Of a stretch of 64,000 nt of DNA, positions 24,539 through 35,808 are shown piece by piece. The notes under the pieces are model-generated. The model was not told the origin of the DNA, did no database searches, and was given only the letters and a program-made list of their open reading frames with translations. Position 1 is the stretch's first letter. Each line of letters starts with the position of its first letter. The translations under genes were made by a program, and so were the position numbers. The stretch comes from Micropterix aruncella (taxonomy: Eukaryota > Arthropoda > Insecta > Lepidoptera > Micropterigidae): NCBI GenBank assembly GCA_944548615.1, contig OX155960.1, forward strand, positions 31,943,177-32,007,176, given 5' to 3'.

Positions 24539-24781
24539 CTGTGGCAAATACGTTATGTCCGTATTAGCAGTATCGTTTAGTTGGTACAACAATTGACCCG
24601 GTCCGTCAGTCGCGTCAGTCGGACGATGGCGACGTGACATGCCTTTTATCGGATTACAGTGATCCTTTGTCAACATTTACACAGCGTATGCAATTCGTAC
24701 AGTCAATGGTGACATTTATGATATGTTCCATTATCAACATTCTCCTATTTCTACCTCCCTCGGTCAAAGATATATTATATA

Positions 24782-27181
24782 CTAGCGGAACCCGGCGAAC
24801 TTCGTCTCGCCACGAATTTGTTCGCTTAGCACCAGATGGCGTTAACATAGGTAATTTTCATCGACAGTTGTTTGAAATTTGCATTGTTTGTCCCCTCAAG
24901 CACGTAACATCCATTTGGGGACATGTATGGCGGCCGCCTAACAATCCGTAACATCCGATTTTGGATATCGCGCTCGCCGCTGCGAAAAATGCAATTTACG
25001 ATTCGAATCGTCGTACTTTAATGCTTTCTGACCGCGGGACGACATGGCCAAATAATCTTTCATTCGCCGGCCAACGACGATAACATCGACCGCCGATTTA
25101 AAAACTCAGCATTAGACGTCAAAACAGCATTGTCGATCGGCCACCCCGCTATTTATATGATCAGTGCACCCCGCGGCGGCGAATAGTTCCGCGACGTGTT
25201 TGTTTTGTGAAGTGTTTTGTGTATATAAGTGCAGTGTATACCGGATAAAAGTAAGTAATTTCCCTTTTTAAGTAGTTTAGCCATTAGGATTATTCAATTT
25301 CCACAATCCATTTGCTGTTTTTCACGAATTTTCGAAGAAAACACTTTGTCAACAACATACGGCTCGCGAAAAAATGGCCGTTTTTATTTTGTAATGTTTG
25401 TGAAATATCCCTATATATCGCGAAACATGACGTAATGTCGCTTTAATTTACTAATAAAATAGGTATTGCTTCATTTACATCCTAAGTTATCACATAATTA
25501 GGCGTATTTTGAACATTACATGTTGTTTTTCTAATATGGCTCGCGAAAATGAAACTTGTTTTGATAATTACTATGAGAGAAAAAAGTGCGATTTTCCATA
25601 GTTTTTCGATGAAATGTGACTCTTTGGAGTATAGTAATTAGTTATTAGACATATAATAAGTCTATGATAAGACAATATAATTGAAAAAATCTAACGAATT
25701 TTATATTATGGGCATTCAAAGTTTATTATTAGGTTCGGAAGCGGAAACTCTCAAAACTTTAGATTTTTCTATAATATCAGACAAAGGTCAAAGTTCTGGT
25801 GTGATTTCTAAGAAGAAGTGATGTAGTAATAAAGTTATTTTGAAAGAATTTCATATAAAAAAATACCATAAGTAGTCACAAATTAAAAATTAAAAAAATT
25901 TTTTTTTACGAGAATAAATAAAATTTTTCTTGGCTGAATAAATAAATATTTTTTCCGTATTTTTGTATGCAAATAAGTAAAAAAAAAATATCGTTTTGGT
26001 AAAGCATTTAATAAAGAACATAACTGTATTTACAATTTTTGATATTTACAAAAACTGTATTTACAAAAAAATCGAAATGATTTTATAGGCGAGTTTTTTT
26101 CAGTTTGCCAATTTTGTAATATTTATTCATTATTATCTTAATTGTTTTACGAGATAAGGTTATAATGTTTTATATGTCAAATTTCAATGCGATCATTTTT
26201 CTCTTTATCTTTTTTTATTCCGTTTAGTGGTTTATAAGTTATGATCGTTTTTCTCAAGGCCGTTGACTCGCGTCGATTTTTTGCGCGCGAATATGTCGCG
26301 CGCAAAAGTGATAGGTGTTTTTACCTCGCAACGTGAGGGGTTAAATTCTTCATTGAAAGCAGTCTGATTGTTTATTTTTTGTCTCACCAAAAGAGCAGTT
26401 TCATCAATTGCCATTTGTGGATTGCTAGTGCTCGTTGTGTCCTAACTGGAGGAGAAAAGTGTGTAAAAAGTACGATTTTGTTTGACAGAGAATGTTAGAC
26501 ATAAAATGCTTAGAATCTGGTGCATTTCCAGACACGAACGATCCTAATGGAACCAATGGTGTCAATCTCATTTTACCCCCTGCGCAACACAAAGCGAGTG
26601 GTTCTTGGCGGTACTTCAATGCATTGCAATATTGGCACAAATGGTCCATTTCTCCATTTTGCATGCATTTATAATCGCTGTATTGTTTCGTCAGGTCATA
26701 ATAGATTGCCTCTCTGTATGTGTTTTGTCTCAAATTCAATCGTCTTCGCACTGCAACATTACGGATCCGTGCCGCTTTATTCAATTTTTGGCGACGCTCA
26801 TCGCTTTCAGTTGCTCGAACCTCTCTTCACGAGTTACACAAATTCATTTAATTCAGTTGATTTACCTTCAGAATCACGAAAACGCTATCAAGAAATCGTA
26901 AAATTCAACTTAACTGTCAAATGTTAACTGTACCGCCATCTTGATTTTCGAATTTTTATTCCTGTCAAGCAACGCCATCTATGATCAAGCTTAGTACTAA
27001 AATAATTTTCGGTTTTTCACATTTTTCTCACTTTTCCGAGAGATTTTCCGGATTTTTTATTGCCTATAGTAAGACCGAAGTGATTATGAACAAAACAAAA
27101 AAAGAATCATCCAAATCGGGTTAGCCGATCGTGAGTTATTAGGTAACATACATAAAACCCGACTCATTTTTATTATATAGA
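24782..27181 (-). mobile_element. Decayed 2.4-kb Helitron
   Basis: On -, the element begins TCTATATAATAAAAATGAGT (27181 downward), passes through ccgatttggatgattc, and ends ...cgccgggttccgCTAG at 24782. It inserts between A and T. It still carries a fragment of the Helitron protein at 26784-26425. The rest is AT-rich and full of stops. Confidence 0.8.
26425..26784 (-). pseudogene. Helitron protein N-terminal fragment
   Basis: A 119-codon open frame on -. It starts with an Arg-rich stretch (KAARIRNVAVRRRLNLRQN), then CQYCNALKYRQEPLALCCAGGK, the Cys-rich motif (CxxC ... CC..GK) seen near the N-terminus of Helitron Rep/helicase proteins, followed by APDSKHFMSNI. The rolling-circle Rep and helicase domains are absent, so this is a remnant. 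It identifies the surrounding element as derived from an autonomous Helitron. Confidence 0.7.
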
Positions 27182-27619
27182 TTGTAAACGTTAATTATAT
27201 AATACTCAAATTATCAGAACGATATTCGAGTATTGCTATACTCGTATTCTGGCTAAAATAATCGCCTGTCTCAATTTTTCTAAATCTTACCTACTTAAAT
27301 AAAATTTATTTATTTATTGTTCACATATACATTCAAATGTAAGACTAAAAAAGGATTTAGGAATTACCGTTTTATGTTACATTTATTCGTAGTTTATACC
27401 GTCTAAATATCGGTATACATCTGTCTGAGTTCAGGGTAAAAAGCGCTTAAATTATTTAGATGTTTATTTTTCTAATGTGCTAAATAATGTGCAACCGAGC
27501 CCGCCTTGCTAAGCACTCCTGTGTTAAGGCGAGTTCACTGCCTGAGTCCTATTTAAGTGGCACGGTTTGGTCAGAAAGAAAGAAAAAAAATTATTATGTA
27601 TTATAACTAAATATTTCTA
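27182..27619. other. No gene recognised
   Basis: AT-rich. A short moderately GC-rich piece at 27495-27570 might be an element tail, family unknown. Confidence 0.45.
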
Positions 27620-27634
27620 CCGCAGATTACGTCA

Positions 27635-28304
27635 ACTAGAGTTATCAACTACAACGAGCGAACCAGTCACCTCAGAAAGTCTTAACGACAAGTCGTTCTA
27701 TCTCCCTGAAGTGAGCGCAGAAGACTTGGACAAAACAGTCCACCGTCAAGCTCTGCCACATGCCCGTAAGAGGCCAACGCCCTAACCGCGAGATAGCCAG
27801 GAGTGTCACCCACCGGGTTTACACTCACGCCATTACTTCCAATTGCAACCAGATTACTCTAGGACTCTCGATTGGTTACGAGTTCGAGGTTGCTTGCGCT
27901 ATCCTCTCCCTTACGAAGCGTAGAAACGGTGTATACCGAATCTATCGCGGACCATGGCATCCTTTGCCCGGCTGTTCACCCAGGATCGGGTAGCCGATGG
28001 TCGTTTCAAGAGCAGTCGCCGTAAGGTCCGCAACCACCCCCGCTCTATAGGAAACAGTACTGCTTCCAGACTCCCCCGACTGTTAGTCAGAGTGCACAAT
28101 CGATTGGCTTACGCCGCACGGTGCGCAGACTGTCCAAGAGCGCCAGATGGTTGATTCCTAGGGGAAACTAGGCCTAAGGCCAGAGTCCTGCCCGGGCTCG
28201 CACTTCATGCGTAGAGGCCGCCGGATAGGTGTTGACCCGTGAGTGTGACCAACCCTGAACAGAATGGGTCTTCGTGGCCAACTCAGCAAGGGCCCATTAG
28301 CTCC
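27635..28304 (-). mobile_element. GC-rich dispersed retroelement, copy 5 (full length)
   Basis: 670 bp on - between perfect 15-bp direct repeats ccgcagattacgtca at 27620-27634 and 28305-28319. On its own strand it starts ggagctaatgggcccttgct and ends gttgataactctagt. It carries all blocks seen in the other first-type copies, so it is the best reference copy. The B-box-like string here is gggtcaacacc read on -. No tail of any kind precedes the downstream target duplication. Confidence 0.88.
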
Positions 28305-28399
28305 CCGCAGATTACGTCATACAAATGTAAATACCGTCCCTTTTGCCGAATTGATAGCTGTCGCGTCTCATTCATACGAACTTCGTTTTTATTGTTAAA

Positions 28400-28599
28400 A
28401 TATTGCCCGGATGATAATATCCCGGCAATATTAACCTACCCTATGGTATACAAATAAATTTATAGCCGGCAAACTGAAATAAGCATTGATCAATCGATGA
28501 TTTACAGGGGTTAAAAATGGGCGATTTTCAAACCAATAAAACGAAACCATATAATAAATAAATTAATAGTTTTAAAAAAACACTAAAAACACGCTTTTA
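28400..28599. other. No gene recognised
   Basis: AT-rich spacer, with a short palindromic-looking 'cccgg' pair near 28408-28424. Confidence 0.35.
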
Positions 28600-28965
28600 T
28601 AAATGATCTTATATCATGGTCAAAGTTCATTACAAGACCTTTCTAACAAGTCCCAACACGGCTATGATACGATATTCCATTATGGAATGCCAGTGCCTAT
28701 CTTCCGGCTTCATCATCAGACCTTGAAACCTAATCGTAGTCAAAGTTCATTCCAAGACTTTTCAATTCATTCATTCAGTTCATTCCAAGACAAGTCCAAA
28801 CACAACTATGATACGATGTTCCATCATGAAGTTCCAGTTCATATCTTCCGACTCCATCATCAGATCAGTTCGACAGTACCATATTATTGTATTGTCATCA
28901 GAACTACATACAGCTGCCAATTTTCATGACGCTACGATCCTTGGAAGATGGCTAAATTAGTTACC
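28600..28965. repeat. Two-copy ~170-bp repeat related to the 11.0-kb tail
   Basis: Blocks starting 'gtcaaagttcattacaagac' (28619) and 'gtcaaagttcattccaagac' (28739), each followed by ctatgatacgat and ttccat, then a segment with ccatcatcagatcagttcga. The final part resembles 11330-11380. Probably an element tail. Confidence 0.55.
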
Positions 28966-29062
28966 TTAGATTCCATTTCATAGTTACATACAGGTCGACC
29001 TAATAAAAGCGTGTTGAAATAGTTGATAAAGTAAGTTCGAGGGAGATGGCCGTAAAGAGCTG

Positions 29063-29348
29063 TCTAGACGATCAAGCATGCTTGTCAAGCATAGCGTCCC
29101 CGGCTGGGAGGAGATCCTAAACTGCAGGAAATCTGCAAGTATTTTTTAAAAATATTTATATAGTTTTATTCCAGGCAGTCAATCATTCATCAATCAATTA
29201 CGCTTAATTAACGTGACTCCCTGGTATAAACTACAAAATTAGGCATTTTTGGTAAATATTACAAGAAAATATTTGTCTATTTCTTGCGGTTTACGATCCC
29301 CTCCCTCTGCGCGACGTGAAGCTTGTCAAGCATGCTTGATCGTCTAGA
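29063..29348. mobile_element. MITE-like element with 28-bp terminal inverted repeats
   Basis: tctagacgatcaagcatgct (29063 onward, 28 bp) is repeated in reverse complement at 29321-29348 with one mismatch. Weaker complementarity extends outward. The interior (230 bp) does not encode anything visible. Confidence 0.7.
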
Positions 29349-29349
29349 G

Positions 29350-30190
29350 AGCCCCTTAAAATGACATCGAAATCAAAACATTTTTTTTATTACATAATAA
29401 AGTACTCTATGAGATGACATTCTTTCCACTTTTTTTAAACCTGCAACGCCAACTTATAGTCTCTGTGCAATTAATATAAAAACTGATGCTAGGTAATCAC
29501 AATACCACTAATAAAAGAGAATGGGCATTTTGGGCCCACTTTTCCAATATCTGTAGATCATAATATACCAATGGAAAGATCTCCTTATGTAGAACATTTA
29601 TTACTAAATCTATTACAAATTTCGCTGTCTATTTACACTGGTGAGTGTACTCGAAAGTAGCGCATACAAAATTGGACCAGTGACTTTTTACGTGTGGCAG
29701 ATAAACGAGACCGGAATGAGTAATGAACTTGCGACAAGTGTTTCGTCTGCAACACGTAATCAAGTGCAAGTGAATCTACATACTGGCATTCCGCTGTGTA
29801 ATAAGGAGTGCATTTTGTTGCAATGAAAGTGAATTTAATTGTGTGAGCACGTTGCAGAAATTCTGTTAGTTTGAGAATGATTGTTACTTTTTCAAATATA
29901 GGCAATTTTTCTATTTGAGATTTTTTTTTTAATTTACAAGTTTTAAGTTGTCTCGACAAAAAATCATTTAAATCTATTCTATCAGGAGTGCTTTTAAACT
30001 TTTTAAAATATTTCGCATTTTTTAAATACTTAAAAGATTTGGCACAGTACAAAAGAAGCATTATGAGGTGTCATAGGTAGTATATATCCATTACATCATA
30101 TTGTCAACTATTCAAAAGACTAGGTTCGAACCTCACTATCAAATATTCAGCCCTATGATAGATTCACTCACATATCGATAGATGGATACT
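29350..30190. other. No recognised gene; one 142-codon frame on minus
   Basis: An open frame on - at 30061-29633 starts with ATG and encodes a Lys/Leu/Tyr-rich 142-aa peptide with no motif I know, no signal peptide and no visible promoter. In AT-rich DNA a frame this long can be chance. Element-derived coding is also possible. Confidence 0.25.
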
Positions 30191-30192
30191 GC

Positions 30193-31370
30193 ACTGAGGA
30201 AAATATTGGATTGATTCTTGCATTACCATTTTGTTATTACGGTTTTATACAGAATTAGCTGACCCGTGCCCACTTCGTTGGGCGGTAAAACTTTTTACTT
30301 GTGATGAAATTATGAGTGTGAATCGGTTAGTACTGAGTGCTATGATTTATTTCCTGACTGCCAAAAGAAGGGTTATATTTTTACTGCATATGTATGTATG
30401 TATTTGCATGCCAATTTGACTATATTACCGTTATTTGTGAGTGTCTTCTTGTGAGTGTTTTATTTGTGAGTGTCTTATCTCTTTAATCATTTATGCAGTA
30501 AAAGGGGAATTATATGCAGTAAAAGGGAAAAGTCTTTTGTTTTAAACACTTGAGACGATGAATTTACTTATTTTGATAAGAATTTATAATTGTTGATAAT
30601 ATGACCAATAAACATGACCTAAATTTAAATTATTTTTTAATATAAAATACTACTTTTTGTGACCTTAATAAAAAAATTAGATATATGCTGTCGCTGACTT
30701 TTTTATAGCCATTACTAAGCTCTACAACTTTTCACTAGAACGCAATCATATATCTCTCATCTTTAAAGCAGCGTTCGTAAAAAACGTATTCATTCCACCG
30801 TTTTTTCTCCGACTTACTTTTCAAATCCAACTACCACAAAAAGTCTTTACATTTTCGGATTAATATATAGCTCTATGACACTCACAAATAACGTGGCTTT
30901 CTATTGGTAAAAGAATTTTCAAAATCGGTTCAGTAAATCCAGAGATTACTTCCTACAACCTCACAAACTTTACCTCTTTTTAATATTAGTATAGATAACG
31001 GAGTTTCAATCGTAATTTTGTTGAATTACAAGGAATTTTGTTGAACCTCCATTACTAGATTATATGTATCAACATTATCCGTACGTTTAATACGGAAATA
31101 ACAGTATACTGTAGTTTCAACATGATTCATGCGCCCGACTGTAACCGTACGACTGTAACCGTACAAGCTGACATGTTAAAAGATCCCAAGGTCCCGACGT
31201 AATGAAATAACATTATGTTTTAACATTACGGCACGGTAGCTACCGTCAAGCGAACACCGTTACGCGTCATATAGTTCATAAGTATGAACCACAGCCCGAG
31301 TTATATACGTAATCCTTGTTGAAACATGCGTATATCCGTGTATGCGAATTTCTAGATTATTTGTTACAGT
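30193..31370 (+). mobile_element. CACTG-ended MITE copy, interrupted by a Helitron
   Basis: cactgaggaaaatattgg at 30193 and the flank 30996-31330 are collinear with the complete MITE at 59444-59861 (shared: ttacaaggaattttgttgaa, gtaatgaaataacattatgt, caccgttacgcgtcat). The right terminus is degraded. The Helitron at 30255-30995 lies inside it. Confidence 0.7.
30255..30995 (-). mobile_element. Non-autonomous Helitron (741 bp)
   Basis: On - it starts TCTATACTAATATTAAAAAG, includes ctgaaccgattttgaaaatt, and ends gaagtgggcacgggtcagCTAA before T. Inserted between A and T of the MITE. Confidence 0.85.
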
Positions 31371-31774
31371 ATCCACCTATAGGTATGTGAGTGAATCTAT
31401 CATAGGGCTGAAAATTTAGTAAAACGTCTTCATATTAAAAGTCATCCACGGTATGGATAAATAGAGCGGCGTTAAGGTTAATGGTGTAAACATAAACAAT
31501 ATAAGATATGCGAATGCCAGTGTACTAATTGCCAGCAGCGTGGAAGAGGTCTATCTCCTCATTGATAATATTACAATAGTATGTGAGGAATATGGGTAGA
31601 AGCAGAATACCACAAAGACTATGTACATATTTGACAGTCATTAGCTATACTTTAAGCTTACAGAATTACACTGGAGAAGACTAATAGAATTCCATTAAAC
31701 TTGGATGCAATTTAAGTGACAAACGAGATATGAAAAAGATATAAAAATCTGCATTCAGTTATTATAGCTCTTTC
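31371..31774. other. No gene recognised
   Basis: Mixed AT-rich DNA that may belong to the element ending in the tandem units that follow. Confidence 0.35.
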
Positions 31775-32042
31775 CAAGTTTCACCATGATATGGCTTCTG
31801 GGCCCAGGGTAGGCTCCGACGAGGGGAATCCTTAACGGTCAACAGCACAGATACGTAGTTTGTATATGTATTCAATTACGATAGCCCATTCTAAGTTTCA
31901 CCAAGACAGGACTGCGGCACACAGGGTTGGCTTTCAACGAGGGAACTCCTCAACGGTCAACAGCACAGACACGAAATTTTGTATACGCATTCAATTATGA
32001 TATCCCGTTCTAACTTTCACCATGACATGGCTGCTGCACTTA
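31775..32042 (+). repeat. ~118-bp tandem units (element tail)
   Basis: Two complete and one partial unit, with ttcaccatgatatggcttct, ttcaccaagacaggactgcg and ttcaccatgacatggctgct as markers, each followed by 'aacggtcaacagcacaga' where complete. An inverted relative is at 33868-34065. Confidence 0.75.
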
Positions 32043-32136
32043 TAAAAAAACTAAACCAGTTTTTTCTTTTAAAAATTTTGTTTATTATCGTTTTTTCTTA
32101 AAATTATATCGACTTGTGTGCTTAAGTAAAATATGT

Positions 32137-32600
32137 TTACAATACAATACAATACAATACAATCAACTACTCCAGTAGATAGGCATTCCTACACTTGGAT
32201 GCGTCACAAAATTAAATGCTAAAAATTTCATTATTATAAATATAACTATCGTGATAGTTGTCATGGCTGTAATATTATATTCAATATTACCTACATAGAA
32301 ATAATCAAAATATGCTAATAGGTTAGCTCTAAAATATTGCCTGCAGGCAATAAGCTCGCCTTTTCTTAAGAATAAAGAGTTTTATTATTATTATTATTAT
32401 AATGTCAGGGAGAATAATATATTAAAATAGAAATGCAAATTCTATGTAGAATAATCAAAAAATATATTTTTTTTTGCCAATCCAGCAATATGCCTTCGTA
32501 TTTTTTTTTATAATGAATTTAATTATATGAAAATTAGAATGTCAGCTATCATAATACCATTATGTTTAAAACTTTACGCATTTCATTAATCATCAACATG
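32137..32600 (-). mobile_element. 5'-truncated LINE tail (same family as 57.4-58.9 kb)
   Basis: Nearly identical to 57395-57780, the 3' UTR of the LINE at 57.4 kb, including the (acaat)n end at 32141. It lacks all coding sequence. It is interrupted at 32331-32397 by another LINE tail. Confidence 0.85.
32331..32397 (+). mobile_element. Nested 65-bp LINE tail
   Basis: gttagctctaaaatattgcc, ctgcaggcaataagctcgcc and a (att)n end, absent from the homologous place at 57583. The same tail follows the LINE remnant at 53411-53455. Thus a drastically 5'-truncated insertion. Confidence 0.75.
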
Positions 32601-32603
32601 GAA

Positions 32604-32690
32604 AAGGCAGGTGTTTCTGAAACACCTGCCTTAGTAGGTGGCGTTGGCCTTAGTAGGTGGCCTAGGCCTAGTTAGGTGGCGTTGACATAG
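32604..32690. repeat. 13-bp hairpin followed by 12-mer repeats
   Basis: aaggcaggtgttt (32604-32616) and its complement (32620-32632) enclose 3 bases. Imperfect repeats of ttagtaggtggc follow. Confidence 0.7.
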
Positions 32691-33865
32691 TGATTAAGAT
32701 GCTGCAGTGTACTTTCTTTTTTGATACTGGCACAAACACGAATATTTTGTAATACTGCAGGAATGTATATCTCGGGCTTTACTTTACATAAATAAATAAA
32801 ATAAATAAACAAGTCTTTTCTCAGTAATTTAATAAAACGGTTTCAGAAATCTACCACATCCTTGCTTCAAGTTGGGGCCAATAAAGTTGTAATAACATAA
32901 ATGATATCCGACCTTCGAAAGCGGATATGGTACCAAGAGAAAAAATATAAATAAATATTTCAAGACGAGAATATATTATTTAACAGGGTAATGTTGCTGT
33001 GTCAATATGTTTCGAATATCTACACATTCTATAATTATAATTCTTCCTCTATCCATGACCATGTCACGATTATCTACGTGATATTAGAATTCGTTGAACT
33101 GCGAAAGGTCCAGAATCCTGAGAATTGTCCCAAGAATAGCAATGGTATCAGTTTCATAGCCAGGTTTTCCTTAATATGACCTATTTAGCTGAAGTAGATG
33201 ATGTCGAAGGAAATAGGCCATTTTAACCCACGCAAGTATCAATTCATTTATCTCTATCTCCGTCTCTGTTTATGGAGCGAAGAAAAATAATGAAAGAGAG
33301 AAAGCCAGAAGGCCTGTAAGTCTATAAATGTGCTCAACTCTAGCTCAATTGATTAGCGGTTAGCTGAACAAGCTTAACCGTTTACTAATAGAATGAGAAT
33401 ATTTCCTTATTTATTTTATAGTAAAAGAAAAAAAAACGCAGCTGGATTCTCAGGTATAAAAAAATGATCTGAAAAATTAAAACGACAAAATTGTTTTGAT
33501 GATAAAAAGTTGCACTTGTTAAATAAAGCGTGTTAATTACAAGCTTTTATTTATCTTGCAATGTATGTTAGTTAATATGAGTATGTTTATTTAGGTAAAA
33601 TCTTGAAAGCTGAATTAGAACCACTTACTCTTATCTTATCCTAAAAAAAAAAAAAACAAAAACGTGATTACGTAATATGTGGACGGCCCCATAGTAAGTT
33701 TAATTTAGATTTTAGATTTTCACCTATCAAAGTAGTTTATCTGATAGTATTTACATGTACGATTCATTCTGTATGGTAACTATTTTTCCAGGATTTGTGA
33801 TCTATACATGTACCTAATAATACAAACTTTTAACAAAACAAAACTGACTTCATTTTATTTAATAA
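32691..33865. other. No gene recognised
   Basis: AT-rich with A-runs. A 62-codon frame at 32991-33179 has no motif. Confidence 0.5.
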
Positions 33866-33867
33866 GT

Positions 33868-34065
33868 GCAGCAGCCATTTCATGGTGACTTAAAACGGGC
33901 TATCATAATTTAATGCGTATATAAAATTTAGTGTCTGTGCTGTTGACCGTTGAGGAGTTCCCTCGTTGGAAGCCAACCCTGGGTGCCGCAGTCCTGTCTT
34001 GGTGAGACTTAGAACGCGCTGTCGTAATTGAATGCATATACAAAATTTCGTGTCTGTGCATATAC
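33868..34065 (-). repeat. Inverted copy of the ~118-bp tandem tail
   Basis: Reads on - as the sequence at 31870-32040 (ctcaacggtcaacagcacag, acaggactgcggcacccag). Together with 31775-32042 it forms a widely spaced inverted pair. Confidence 0.75.
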
Positions 34066-34142
34066 ATTTGTTTTGTTTGAAAATTTGAAAATTTGAAGAA
34101 GTTGACTGTTAAATAAAGGTTTGAGAAGCGTTTGAGCGTGCT

Positions 34143-34215
34143 GCGCCATCTAGCGGTAGGTAATAAGTCGTAAATAAACAATATCAGCGACATATTACCA
34201 ACCGCTAGATAGCGC
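34143..34215. repeat. 23-bp imperfect inverted repeat
   Basis: gcgccatctagcggtaggta (34143-34165) against 34193-34215 with two mismatches. Confidence 0.65.
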
Positions 34216-34229
34216 ATCGTGATCATAGT

Positions 34230-35140
34230 TTTTCATAATATTTAAAAATAAAATAAAAAAAAACAAATTTTCAAAAAAAAAAATTTTTTTTTTCAAAAAA
34301 AAAAAGTTTTTTTTTAGTTTTTTCCAAAAATTTTTATCAAATGTTGCTTACTACGTTGTACTGATTCACCCACAGAAAAAAAAGCCCGTGCTGTAATAAC
34401 ACCCCGTATTACATCGGTCTCGATGATAATGGTGATTGAGTTTGGGGCTATTTTTCAGTGGTCTGACACCCGTATTTGGCCCCTTATACTTTCTTACCTA
34501 CAGGTCAATCGCTCCCTTCTGCTGCTCAAATCCGGGAATGTGCTCTTCATTTGATTCGCAGATGTTGAACAGGATTTGTTAAACATTTGTGGTAGTGATA
34601 GCTCAGATCCCGGCGTTTCCCAGGGGATCTGCCCTCAGAAACTGGAATTTATGTAGTATCGGCATCTCTTTCATTAAAAAAAAAACCTACTAGATTTGGT
34701 CCTTTTACTAAATCTGATGGAAAATAGCCTCAGACACGCAGTATATAGATAAAATTTTCTTTATGAGATGATCAACATGATTTGTATTATGTTAATTGTT
34801 GAACAATGTGACGACTTTGTTAAATTGTAATTAAAATATTTTATAAAACTTGGTGATTACAGCTACTGGTAAATTTTATTTGGCAGATATTGCTTTAAAA
34901 TTATTGACCTAAATTTTTTGATTTTATAACATGATACATGTTAATTAGCGAACCTTGTCTTTTGTTAAAAAAGAAAACGTTGATTTAATTCAAATAAAAT
35001 TTGATTTTTTAAATGTTTAATTGTTTGAATAAATGTTTAAACAACATTATTTTTGTTTCATTTACAAATACTATGTTTAAGTGTTAGATTAAAGACTTTT
35101 AACATAAAGTATATAATTATAAAATAGCCCTACTTAAATG
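34230..35140. other. No gene recognised
   Basis: A/T homopolymer-rich stretch at 34235-34330. The less AT-rich 34380-34680 has no coding motif. Confidence 0.45.
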
Positions 35141-35149
35141 TTTGGTAAT

Positions 35150-35252
35150 TATTCAGCAAACTAACCGAATATTCGGCCGAATACGAACATCAAAAATTAA
35201 GCCAAATATACCGAATGTGAATATTCGGCCGAACATTCGGCGCATCCCTATG
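35150..35252. mobile_element. hAT-like MITE end
   Basis: Repeated gaatattcggccgaa blocks (35166 and about 35219) followed by cattcggcgcatcccta. Elements with such Cgg/ccga-rich ends and a 'TAGGGATG' terminus are common insect hAT MITEs. The other end was not found. Confidence 0.4.
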
Positions 35253-35776
35253 TCAAAAGCATTAGGGCGCACATACAAGTTTGTTGACAAGGTTGTTGTT
35301 TACAAGGAGCTATCCAATATCTCTTCTAGTTTCTTTACTCCCCTAATCCATGTGGCTTTTCTCTTCAAGTCTTTAAACTAAAAGTTGGAACACCCATAAC
35401 TTTATTAAGAAACCTAAGGCCACTAAAATTATGTGCAACGGCGTCCTCCTCGAAATAAACAACCTCCAAAATCACATCTGAGAAGCAACGGGTTTGACTG
35501 AATAAGGGCACCGGAGAAAAGCTTTGATTCCGAGGATATCAATTATATCATCAAACCTGCCCTTTTAGTTCAAACGCTTGCAGTTTCCAGTGAAGTTATC
35601 GTCAAAGTTTCATAAAAAACAAGAAGAAATAGAAATATTTTGTATGTATCCACTTTATTTTTCAGGAAATAGGAATTCAATTATCAATGATCTTATAGTT
35701 TTAGAAGTTTTCACCTAATAAATATCTAACAACGGTGAGATAGCAATAAAAAAATCTAAACAGTAACAAAATATCG

Positions 35777-35782
35777 TTTATT
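35777..35782 (-). terminator. Polyadenylation signal of the 35.8-kb gene
   Basis: AATAAA on -, 27 bp after the stop codon. Confidence 0.6.
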
Positions 35783-35808
35783 CTTTGCGTATATTTTTGA
35801 AATATGAA

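Noticed and set aside
27750..27800. tRNA-like string in the GC-rich element near its 3' end (gcggttaaggcgttggcctc in other copies)
   Set aside because: It resembles a tRNA D-arm but no matching T-arm or acceptor stem follows at tRNA distance.
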